Assembly (NCBI GenBank): GCA_963702235.1
Contig: CAVPBZ010000018.1
Location: 62,001 to 126,000, forward strand
Direction of reading: 5' to 3'
Source: PALSA-505 sp963702235
GTDB taxonomy: Bacteria > Actinomycetota > Actinomycetes > Streptosporangiales > Streptosporangiaceae
Length of the DNA: 64,000 bases
The notes below the pieces were generated by a model that worked only from the letters and a program-made list of their open reading frames with translations, did no database searches and was not told the origin of the DNA. Shown piece by piece: positions 53,509-60,955 of this stretch. Numbering within the stretch: position 1 is the stretch's first letter; each line of letters begins with the position of its first letter. The translations under genes and the position numbers were made by a program.

Positions 53509-54537
53509 ATGCTGCCCTGGTCCGCGGAACTTGCCGGACGGATCGACGAGGACGTCATCACCAGCGAGGCGCTGCGCGGCAACCCGCTCGGCGACCCGGC
53601 TGAGCGGCCGCTGTGGATCTACCTGCCACCCGGCTACGACGACGACCCTGCGCGGCGCTACCCGTCCGTGTACGTGATCCAGGGATACACCGGGCACGTG
53701 GCCATGTGGGCGAACCGGAGCGCCTACCGGCAGCCGTTCCCGGAGACCGCGGACGGCGTGTTCGCGCGTGGCGAGGCGCCGCCCGCGATCGTCGTCTACG
53801 TGGACGCCTGGACCAGGTACGGCGGCAGCCAGTTCGTGGACTCGCCGGGGACCGGCCGGTACCACACGTACCTGTGCGACGAGGTCGTGCCCTGGGTGGA
53901 CGCCCGGTACCGCACGCTGCCTGATGCGGCGCACCGGGGGATCATGGGCAAGTCCAGCGGCGGGTTCGGCGCCATGATCACGCCGATGCTGCGGCCGGAT
54001 CTGTTCGGCGCGCTGGCTACGCACGCCGGCGACTCGCTCTACGAGCTGTGCTACATCCCCGAGTTCGGCAAGGCGGTCCGGCAGCTGCGCGGCTACAACG
54101 GCGACATCTGGCGCTGGTGGGCGGACTTCACCTCCCGGACTTCCTTCACCAAGGAGGAGGACCACATCCTGCTCATGATGCTCGGCGTGTCCGCCTGCTT
54201 CTCCGCGCGCGAGGACGGCACCGTGGAGCTGCCGTTCGACCCGCGGACCGGGGTGCTGCGGCCTGACGTCTGGCAGCACTGGCAGGACTGGGACCCGGTG
54301 CGGATGGTGCCGAAGTACGCCGACGCGCTCCGGTCGGTCCAGGCGATCTGGATCGACGCCGGTACCAGGGACGAGTGGTTCCTCGATCTGGGCGCCACCG
54401 CCTTCCATACGGCGCTGCTGGAGAACGGGATAGCCGACGACGTGATCCGGTTCGAGCTGTTCGATGGCACGCACATGGGCATCGACTACCGGTACCCGAT
54501 GTCCCTGGCCTGGCTGTGCCAGCGGATGGCCGGCTGA
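53509..54537 (+). CDS. Esterase D / enterochelin-esterase-like alpha/beta hydrolase
   Basis: The 342-residue cytoplasmic protein has LWIYLPPGYDDDPARRYPSVYVIQG near 36-59, the nucleophile Ser149 in MGKSSGGFGAM, an acid region in IWIDAGTRDEWFLD and the His in GTHMGIDYRY. This is the pattern of the putative-esterase family (esterase D, FrsA/Fes-like). An ester of an organic acid or siderophore is a likely substrate class. GGAGG lies 6 nt before ATG 53509. Confidence 0.82.
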   Translation: MLPWSAELAGRIDEDVITSEALRGNPLGDPAERPLWIYLPPGYDDDPARRYPSVYVIQGYTGHVAMWANRSAYRQPFPETADGVFARGEAPPAIVVYVDAWTRYGGSQFVDSPGTGRYHTYLCDEVVPWVDARYRTLPDAAHRGIMGKSSGGFGAMITPMLRPDLFGALATHAGDSLYELCYIPEFGKAVRQLRGYNGDIWRWWADFTSRTSFTKEEDHILLMMLGVSACFSAREDGTVELPFDPRTGVLRPDVWQHWQDWDPVRMVPKYADALRSVQAIWIDAGTRDEWFLDLGATAFHTALLENGIADDVIRFELFDGTHMGIDYRYPMSLAWLCQRMAG

Positions 54538-54587
54538 CCGGGCGCAGCTACCGCGGGGCTTGGTCATTCATGCCGGACGTGGCCATC

Positions 54588-54604
54588 CATAACGGAAAGT
54601 TATG
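54588..54604. terminator. AT-rich hairpin followed by T5
   Basis: CATAAC-ggaaa-GTTATG is a perfect 6-bp stem followed closely by TTTTT, 50 nt after the esterase stop. On the plus strand this is a weak intrinsic terminator; alternatively an operator for the following exported peptidase gene. Confidence 0.45.
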
Positions 54605-54701
54605 AGTTTTTCCGATATGTTGACGGGCAGTCGGGCCATTCGTGACGTGCTTGCCCTTTCCCGGCATGCACGCACAGCCCCGGGCGGCAGGAGCAACTGG
54701 C

Positions 54702-55382
54702 ATGAGGAAACTCCCTTCGCTGCTGGCCGCGGCCACGCTCGGGGCGACCATGCTGACGGCGGCAGGCGGGTCAGCGGCCGGGTCCGCCGCGGCCGGCCCG
54801 GGATTCGCGCCGCACACGGGCACCTTCGGCGGCAACTGGGCCGGGTATGCCGCCAGCGGGCAGACGTTCACGTCGATCACCGGCTCCTGGACCGAGCCGC
54901 AGGCGACCTGCACGGCACGTCATGACCTGTACGCCCCGTGGGTGGGCCTCGACGGATACAACGACCAGACCGTCGAGCAGACCGGCGTGCAGACCAGCTG
55001 CTCGACCGGGACGCCTGTCAACTCCGGCTGGTACGAGATGTACCCGGCTGCTCCGCGCTACTACAGCAATCCGGTCAGCACCGGCGACACGATCACCGCG
55101 ACGGTGACGTACCAGGGCGGCACCTCCTACTCGCTGACCCTGAAGGACGTGACCAAGGGCTGGTCTCACACCGTCACCAAGAGCCTGAGCGCCAGCAACG
55201 CCAGCGCCGAAGCGGTGATCGAGGCACCCGGCGGGTTCCCGGGCCTGCCCAGCGGCGTGACCTTTAACAACGTCACCGTCAACGGCAAGCTGCTCAACAC
55301 GTTCAGCCCGGCCAAGCTGACCAGCGCGCGGTTCCGGCCGGGACCGCTGAGCGGCGGCACCTTCACCGTCAAGCACACGTAG
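54702..55382 (+). CDS. Exported G1-family (eqolisin) glutamic endopeptidase
   Basis: The 226-residue product has a signal peptide (MRKLPSLLAAATLG) and a short pro-region, then the beta-sandwich of peptidase family G1: NWAGYAASGQTFTSITGSW, WVGLDGYNDQTVEQTGVQ with Gln93, and SASAEAVIEAPGG with Glu170, the Gln/Glu catalytic pair of eqolisins. YEMYPAAPRYYSNPVSTGDTI matches family members. These are acid-active secreted proteases best known from fungi; bacterial members occur in actinobacteria. AGGAG precedes ATG 54702. Confidence 0.85.
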   Translation: MRKLPSLLAAATLGATMLTAAGGSAAGSAAAGPGFAPHTGTFGGNWAGYAASGQTFTSITGSWTEPQATCTARHDLYAPWVGLDGYNDQTVEQTGVQTSCSTGTPVNSGWYEMYPAAPRYYSNPVSTGDTITATVTYQGGTSYSLTLKDVTKGWSHTVTKSLSASNASAEAVIEAPGGFPGLPSGVTFNNVTVNGKLLNTFSPAKLTSARFRPGPLSGGTFTVKHT

Positions 55383-55495
55383 TCACCGGTAGTCACCGGG
55401 GAGAGCTGCCGCCGGTGCCGTAAGCCACCTGCGGGAAGCTGCCGCGGAGCCGGGCGGCCCTGTGCCTGACCTGGGGGCATGCCAGGATATTCAGC

Positions 55496-57589
55496 ATGAC
55501 GACGGACGTGCGGGCGCCAGAGGCGCCGACGGCACAGCACGGGCGCAACCTGGTCGTCATCTATGCCGCGCTCATGCTGGCGATCCTGCTCGCCGCGCTC
55601 GACCAGACGATCGTGTCCACCGCGCTGCCCACGATCGTCGGCGACCTCGGCGGGCTGAACCGGCTGTCCTGGGTGGTCACCGCGTACATCCTGGCCACCA
55701 CGGTCTCCACGCCGCTGTGGGGCAAGCTCGGCGACCAGTACGGCCGCAAGGGGCTCTTCCAGGCCGCGATCGTGATCTTCCTGGTCGGGTCCGCGCTCTG
55801 CGGCCTGGCGCAGAACATGAACGAGCTGATCGCGTTCCGGGCGCTGCAGGGACTCGGCGGCGGCGGGCTCATGGTGCTGGCCCAGGCGATCGTCGGCGAC
55901 GTGGTCCCGCCCCGGGAGCGGGGCCGGTACCAGGGCGCGTTCGGCGCCGTGTTCGGCGTGGCCAGCGTGGCCGGGCCGCTGCTCGGCGGCTTCTTCGTGG
56001 ACAACATCGGCTGGCGCTGGGTCTTCTACATCAACCTGCCGATCGGCGTGATCGCGCTCGCGGTCATCGCCGCGGTGCTGCCCGCCCGGTCCTCCCGGCA
56101 GGCCCACCGGATCGACTATCTCGGCACCGTGCTGCTCGGCGCGGCCGCGACCTGCGTCGTCTTCCTCACCTCGTGGGGCGGCACCACGTACCCGTGGGAC
56201 TCCGGCGTGATCATCGGCCTCGGTGCCGGCGCCGTCGTGCTGGCCGCCGCGTGGTGGTGGTCGGCGCACCGCGCGGCCGAGCCGGTGCTGCCGCCGCGGC
56301 TGTTCCGCAGCCCGGTGTTCTCGGTGTCCGCGGCCATCTCGTTCGCCGCCGGGTTCGCGATGTTCGGCGCGCTCGCGTTCCTGCCGCTGTACCTGCAGGT
56401 GGTCCGCGGCGTATCGGCCACGATCTCCGGGGTGTACCTGCTGCCGATGGTCCTCGGCCTGCTGGTGACGTCGGTCGTCAGCGGGCAGCTGATCAGCAAG
56501 ACCGGCAGGTACAAGGTGTTCCCGATCGTCGGGACGGCGCTGATGGCAGTGGCGCTGTTCCTGCTGTCCCGGCTGACCGAGTCCACGCCCACCGCGGTCA
56601 TGTGGCCGTACTTCCTCATCCTCGGCCTCGGCCTCGGGCTGGTCCTGCAGGTGCTCGTCATCGCGGTGCAGAATTCGGCCGACTATGCCGACCTCGGCAC
56701 GGCCACCTCCGGGGTCACGTTCTTCCGTTCGATCGGCGGCTCGTTCGGGGTTTCGATCTTCGGCTCGATCTTCTCCAACCGGCTGGCGACCGAGATCCGC
56801 AGCCAGCTGCGCGGCGTCCCGCTGCCGCGCGGCTTCAACCCGTCCGCGGCGCAGGGCAACCCGCAGCTGATCCGCCGGCTGCCGGCGACCCTGCGCGGTG
56901 ACGTCCTGCACGCCTACACGCTGTCCATCCAGGCCGTGTTCCTCTATGCGGCCCCGGTGGCTATCGCGGCCTTCATACTGACCTGGTTCCTGCGCGAGGT
57001 GCCGCTGCGCACCGCCGTGGGTGCCGCGGCCAATCCCGCCGACGTGGGGGACGGGCTGGGCGCGGCCTCGGCGCACCGGTCCTCGGCGGGCGAGCTCGAG
57101 CGGGCGCTGGTCCAGCTGTCCGGCACCGACCTGCGGCGCCGCGGTTACGAGCGGATGGCGGAGATGTCCGGCCTCGACGTGCCAGCGGGCAGCGCCTGGG
57201 TTCTCACCCACCTGGCCAAGCAGGACCCTGTCTCCGGGCAGGATCTGGCCCGGCAGGCCGGCGTGACGGTCGAGTACGGCAAGCCCTACGTGGACCTGCT
57301 GGTCGAGCGCGGGCTCGTCGGCAGGGACAACGGCACGCTGCAGCTCTTGCCGGCCGGGCACGCGGCGGCGGACCGGCTGTTCGCCGCCCGGCGCGACCTG
57401 CTGGGGAGGCTGGTCGCCGACTGGTCACCCGAGCAGCACACCGAGCTGGCCGAGCTGCTGAACCGGCTGTCCCGCGAGCTGCTCGGCGAGGAAGCCGACC
57501 GGCCGAAGTCGGACGAGCCGACGCCGGCCTGCGGACACCGGGCGGCGCGGCGACTGAGCCGGGGCACGGCGCGGCTCCATGGACGCTGA
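55496..57589 (+). CDS. DHA2 MFS efflux permease fused to a C-terminal winged-helix domain
   Basis: Residues about 20-500 form a 14-helix DHA2 permease: AALDQTIVSTALPTIVGDLGG, GKLGDQYGRKGLFQ and GVASVAGPLLGGFFVDNIGWRWVFYINLPIG. After the last helix (FILTWFLREVPL) a soluble domain of about 150 residues follows: ELERALVQLSGTDLRRRGYERMAEMSGLDVPAGSAWVL in family order, VTVEYGKPYVDLLVERGLVG as a recognition-helix-like part, and AADRLFAARRDLLGRLVADW. This looks like a MarR-type winged helix facing the cytoplasm. The extreme C-terminus (after about 675) is basic and encoded by the start of a DNA duplication. Substrate unknown. Confidence 0.85.
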   Translation: MTTDVRAPEAPTAQHGRNLVVIYAALMLAILLAALDQTIVSTALPTIVGDLGGLNRLSWVVTAYILATTVSTPLWGKLGDQYGRKGLFQAAIVIFLVGSALCGLAQNMNELIAFRALQGLGGGGLMVLAQAIVGDVVPPRERGRYQGAFGAVFGVASVAGPLLGGFFVDNIGWRWVFYINLPIGVIALAVIAAVLPARSSRQAHRIDYLGTVLLGAAATCVVFLTSWGGTTYPWDSGVIIGLGAGAVVLAAAWWWSAHRAAEPVLPPRLFRSPVFSVSAAISFAAGFAMFGALAFLPLYLQVVRGVSATISGVYLLPMVLGLLVTSVVSGQLISKTGRYKVFPIVGTALMAVALFLLSRLTESTPTAVMWPYFLILGLGLGLVLQVLVIAVQNSADYADLGTATSGVTFFRSIGGSFGVSIFGSIFSNRLATEIRSQLRGVPLPRGFNPSAAQGNPQLIRRLPATLRGDVLHAYTLSIQAVFLYAAPVAIAAFILTWFLREVPLRTAVGAAANPADVGDGLGAASAHRSSAGELERALVQLSGTDLRRRGYERMAEMSGLDVPAGSAWVLTHLAKQDPVSGQDLARQAGVTVEYGKPYVDLLVERGLVGRDNGTLQLLPAGHAAADRLFAARRDLLGRLVADWSPEQHTELAELLNRLSRELLGEEADRPKSDEPTPACGHRAARRLSRGTARLHGR

Positions 57590-57666
57590 GCCGGGCTGGG
57601 TGCGCTGATCCCCCGGCTGGGGCACGGCGCGGCTTCATGGGCGGTGAGCCGGCCCGGGTGCGCTGA
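57561..57666. repeat. Imperfect 48-bp tandem duplication at the permease 3' end
   Basis: GGGGCACGGCGCGGCTYCATGG... at 57561-57608 is repeated with few changes at 57619-57666, a period of 58 nt. The first copy contains the permease stop codon; the second lies in the gap before the FAH-family gene. Confidence 0.8.
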
Positions 57667-57738
57667 GCCGGCCCGCGGGCGCCGGGGGCTGCGGCTATAG
57701 GGTCGGTACAAACAGCCCCGGACAAGGAGATTCGCCAG

Positions 57739-58635
57739 GTGAGGCTCGCCACGATTGTCACCGCCGCAGGACCGCGACTGCACGTGCTCGCCCGCTCGGG
57801 ATACGTCAACGTCGGCGCGGAGACCGGCGACGACCGGCTGGCCTCGCTCGGCTCGTTCCTCGCGGCGGGCCAGCCCGCGATGGACGCCGCCCGCGGCCTG
57901 ACCGGCCACGACGGCCGGGAGTACGCACCCGAAGAGTTCGGGGCGGCGGTGCCGGCGCCCGAGCGCATCCTGTGCCTGGGCGTGAACTACAGCGAGCACG
58001 CCATCGAGGGCGGCCGTGAGGTGCCCACCTGGCCGGAGTCGTTCGTCCGCGGCCGGGGCAGCGTGCTCGGCCCGTACGCCGACCTGGTGAAGCCCGCGCT
58101 CACCGATCGGTTCGACTACGAGGGCGAGCTCGGCATCGTGATCGGCGCGGGCGGCAGGTATATCCCGGCGGGCAAGGCGCTGGACGCGGTGGCCGGCTTC
58201 GTCGTGCTCAACGACGCCTCCGCCCGCGACTGGCAGCGGGCGGCGACGCAGTGGACACCGGGCAAGAACTTCGACGGCAGCATGCCGATCGGTCCCGAGG
58301 TGGTCACCACGGACGAGGCGGACGTGTCAGACGTGGCCCTGACCACGGTGCTGAACGGCGAGGTCATGCAGTCGGCCAGGACGTCGCAGATGATCGTGGA
58401 CGTGCCGAGCGCGATTGAGTACTTCTCGTCCTTCACCACGCTGGTGCCGGGCGACGTGATCGCCACCGGCACCCCGGGCGGGGTCGGGTTCGCCCGCAAG
58501 CCGCCGGTGTGGCTGACGCCGGGCGACATCATCGAGGTCACGGTCGAGGGCGTCGGCGCCATCCGCAACCGGGTCGTGGCGGAGGCAGGCGACCGCAGCG
58601 AGTGGCGCTGGAAGCCGGGCCGCACTAGCGCTTAG
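57739..58635 (+). CDS. Fumarylacetoacetate-hydrolase family protein
   Basis: The 298-residue product has the FAH C-terminal domain: LCLGVNYSEHAIEGG with His87, the metal ligands Glu128/Glu130 in FDYEGELGIVIG and Asp159 in VLNDASARDWQ, KNFDGSMPIGPEVV, and ATGTPGGVG. Family members hydrolyse C-C bonds of acylpyruvates, decarboxylate oxaloacetate, or hydrate aromatic-catabolic dienes; it may act on a product of aromatic degradation but is separated from the pca genes by 5.7 kb. GTG 57739 follows AAGGAG. Confidence 0.87.
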   Translation: MRLATIVTAAGPRLHVLARSGYVNVGAETGDDRLASLGSFLAAGQPAMDAARGLTGHDGREYAPEEFGAAVPAPERILCLGVNYSEHAIEGGREVPTWPESFVRGRGSVLGPYADLVKPALTDRFDYEGELGIVIGAGGRYIPAGKALDAVAGFVVLNDASARDWQRAATQWTPGKNFDGSMPIGPEVVTTDEADVSDVALTTVLNGEVMQSARTSQMIVDVPSAIEYFSSFTTLVPGDVIATGTPGGVGFARKPPVWLTPGDIIEVTVEGVGAIRNRVVAEAGDRSEWRWKPGRTSA

Positions 58636-58672
58636 CCCGCCGGCTTAGCCTGCCAAGAGACCGGGGCTGGTA

Positions 58673-59530
58673 TCAGCCGGCGCCGGAATTGCTGACGGGA
58701 AAGGTGTCATCGGTCGTGGGGTACCCGGTGTAGTTGCTGTTCTTCGCGCTGGCCTGGAACGTAATGGTGTAGGTATCGGGTGACAGCGAGTGGATCACGT
58801 AGGTGAGGATCCGTACGTTGAAGTCGTCGGTGCCCCTGGCCGGGGGGCACGGGTTCCCGCTGGCGGTCGCGCAGAACCATTGCCCGAAGAAGCCCGGGGC
58901 CGGCGCGGCCGGGTTCTCGGAGTTGTAGGCGCTGCCGGTCCAGCTGACGCTGCCCGGCAGGCTGATGTCGATGTTCGACGGGTTGTTCGGTGACGGGGTG
59001 ATGGTCACGCCGAGCTGGGCGGGCTGCGCGGCCTCGCTCGCCGACGCGGTGTTGTTGGCGCTGTTGGGGTCGGGCGTCCTCGCGGTCGCGGTCGCGGTCA
59101 CCGTCTGAAGGCCCAGGGCCACGGCGCCGGCGTAGCCGGAGAAGGTGAGCGTGGCTGAGGCTGCCGGGGCCAGCGACCCGACGGCCCACCTGCTGGTGGT
59201 GGCATAGTAGCTGCCCTGGCTCGGCGTCTTGGCCGGCTTGATCAGCCCGGCGGGAGCCGCGGCGGTGACCGAGATGCCGTGCGACTGGGTGCTCGCGCTG
59301 GTGTTGGTCACCGTCGTGGTGAACGTCACGGCGGTGTAGTAGTACGGCGTGAGGCTGCTGACCGTCACGGTCACGGCCAGGTCGGCCTGCGGACTGGCGG
59401 CCGCGTTCGCGGTGCCGGCGGTCAGCGGCCCGCCGAGCCCGGCCAGGGTCAGCGCGAGCAGCGCGCCCGTCGTCCGGCGCCTGGTCCCGGCCAGCAGCCG
59501 CGGCCTAGCCCTCGCCGATCCTGAATTCAT
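58673..59530 (-). CDS. Exported DUF11-like repeat protein
   Basis: The 285-residue product has an Arg-rich start, a hydrophobic core (TTGALLALTLAGLGGP) and a cleavage site near TANAAA. Residues about 50-165 form a DUF11-type Ig-like beta-sandwich (ADLAVTVTVSSLTPYYYTAV; TNTSAS; GLQTVTATATARTPDPNSANN). The C-terminal part (WTGSAYNSENPA; FFGQWFCATASGNPCPP; YVIHSLSPDTYTITFQA) is also beta-rich with two Cys. It is presumably a cell-surface or secreted structural protein. Convergent with the FAH-family gene. Confidence 0.75.
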   Translation of the reverse strand: MNSGSARARPRLLAGTRRRTTGALLALTLAGLGGPLTAGTANAAASPQADLAVTVTVSSLTPYYYTAVTFTTTVTNTSASTQSHGISVTAAAPAGLIKPAKTPSQGSYYATTSRWAVGSLAPAASATLTFSGYAGAVALGLQTVTATATARTPDPNSANNTASASEAAQPAQLGVTITPSPNNPSNIDISLPGSVSWTGSAYNSENPAAPAPGFFGQWFCATASGNPCPPARGTDDFNVRILTYVIHSLSPDTYTITFQASAKNSNYTGYPTTDDTFPVSNSGAG

Positions 59531-59687
59531 TTCCCGCCCCTTTTACTAGCGCAGCCCTTCCAGCTCGGACAGTAGGGATATTCGGGACGCTCGTCAACGC
59601 CGTCTCGCCCCGGGAGGGCGGCGTCGGCCAGCGCTTAGCCCGCGCGACCTGGTCACGGGGGGCTGCCCTCCGAGCCTAGACATGTGA

Positions 59688-59840
59688 CTAATCGTCACCC
59701 GCCGGTCGGGCCGGGAGAAGCTGCATTTCCTCAACCCGGTGCCGATCCGGCTCATCCACGACCGCTGGATCGACAAGTACACCGCGGGCCCCGCCGCGGC
59801 CCTCGCTGACCTGAAAAGATCGCTGGAGGACGAGACATGA
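59688..59840 (+). pseudogene. 3' remnant of an ArsR-family regulator gene
   Basis: Fifty codons open after a stop at 59685-59687 read VTRRSGREKLHFLNPVPI, RLIHDRWIDKYTAGPAAAL and LKRSLEDET, the C-terminal wing and helix of ArsR proteins that accompany SRPBCC (AHSA1) genes. The helix-turn-helix is missing. Its TGA overlaps the ATG of the following SRPBCC fragment (ATGA), the usual ArsR-SRPBCC arrangement, so this is the truncated end of a once complete pair. Confidence 0.65.
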
Positions 59841-60120
59841 CTGCCAGTACGGACCTGGCCACCCAGATCTACCAGGTGTTCATCAAGGCGACCCCGGAGA
59901 AGATCTGGGACGCGATCACCCAGCCGGACCAGACCGCCCGCTCCTTTCACGGCGCCCGGATCACCAACACGCCGGAGCGGCATGTCTCGCGCGGGCCGGA
60001 CGGAGCGACCTGGGGGGACGGGCCGGTGCTGGAGTTCGATCCGCCGCGCCGCCCGGCTGGATGTTCGTGCTCAGCGGCCTGAAGACGGTGCTGGAAACCG
60101 GGGAGCCGCTGGCGTCATGA
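59837..60120 (+). pseudogene. SRPBCC/AHSA1 domain gene with internal deletion
   Basis: From ATG 59837 the first about 70 codons are a normal AHSA1-type START domain (TQIYQVFIKATPEKIWDAIT; FHGARITNTPERHVSRG; WGDGPVLEFDPPRR). The family then needs about 60 more residues, which are missing. A different frame at 60055-60120 gives GWMFVLSGLKTVLETGEP and a stop, the family's C-terminal helix. An out-of-frame internal deletion near 60050 explains both. The ArsR partner is also broken. Confidence 0.7.
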
Positions 60121-60217
60121 GTAGCCGGAATGGCCACCATGGAGCTCTACCCGATGCCGCATGCCGTCGTACGCCCGCGGACGTAGCATGGGGGCGCTCG
60201 GCTGAGGAGCGGACTAA

Positions 60218-60910
60218 GTGGATGTACGGCGGAGTTCGTCACGCCTGCGCGTGCTGATCGCTGAGGATCAGTACCTGACGCGGGAGGGAACGCGGCGCCT
60301 GCTCGAGGAGCGCGACGAGCTTGAGGTGGTTGGGGCCGCCGCCGACTTCGACAGCGTGCTCGCCGAGGCGAGGCGGCTGCTCCCGGACGTGATCGTGATG
60401 GACATCAAGATGCCGCCGAGCTATTCGATGGAGGGCATCGAGGCGGCGCACGCGATTAAGGCAGAGCGGCCGGAGACCGGCGTGGTGATGCTCACCCAGC
60501 ATGACGACGAGGGTTACGTCTGGGCGCTGCTCGAACGGGGCGTCGCGGGATACGGCTATCTGCACAAGGTGCGCGTGGGCGAGGTCAACCAGCTGGTGCG
60601 GGCGATCCGCGAGGTCGCCGCCGGGGGCTCGGTGCTCGATCCGCGGATCGTCGAGACGCTGCTGCGGCAGCGCTCGAGCAAGCCCGGCTCGCCGCTGGCC
60701 GGGATGGCGCCGGCCGTGCTCGACGTGCTGCGCCTGATGGCCGAGGGAAAGAGTAACCAGGCGATCGCCGACGCGCTGTACGTGTCAGTTGGCACGGTCG
60801 AGAAGCGAATCGCGGCTGTGTTCTCAAGGCTCGGCCTGGGCGCCGAGCCCGACCTCAACCGCCGTGTCGCGGCGGTGCTGATCTATCTGCGGGAGTCGGT
60901 CTCCGGCTGA
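60218..60910 (+). CDS. NarL/LuxR-type response regulator
   Basis: The 230-residue protein has a receiver domain with acidic pair E16/D17 (LIAEDQYL), phospho-acceptor Asp62 in VIVMDIKMPP, Thr93 in VMLTQHDDEG and Lys117 in YGYLHKVRV, then a LuxR helix-turn-helix (VLDVLRLMAEGKSNQAIADALYVSVGTVEKRIAAVFSRLG in family order, residues about 170-209). The GMAPAVLDVLRLMAEG part is the usual linker. Its partner is almost certainly the histidine kinase whose gene faces it tail to tail 45 nt away. GTG 60218 is the start. Confidence 0.9.
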   Translation: MDVRRSSSRLRVLIAEDQYLTREGTRRLLEERDELEVVGAAADFDSVLAEARRLLPDVIVMDIKMPPSYSMEGIEAAHAIKAERPETGVVMLTQHDDEGYVWALLERGVAGYGYLHKVRVGEVNQLVRAIREVAAGGSVLDPRIVETLLRQRSSKPGSPLAGMAPAVLDVLRLMAEGKSNQAIADALYVSVGTVEKRIAAVFSRLGLGAEPDLNRRVAAVLIYLRESVSG

Positions 60911-60955
60911 GGCACCCCGCTGGGGTCGCGGTGCTGATCCGGGTCGCCTGCTGAT

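Noticed and set aside
55166..57361. 731-codon minus-strand frame opposite the fused permease
   Set aside because: Covers two unrelated real genes on the other strand and reads as repetitive Asp/Glu/Arg/Gly; no start signal.
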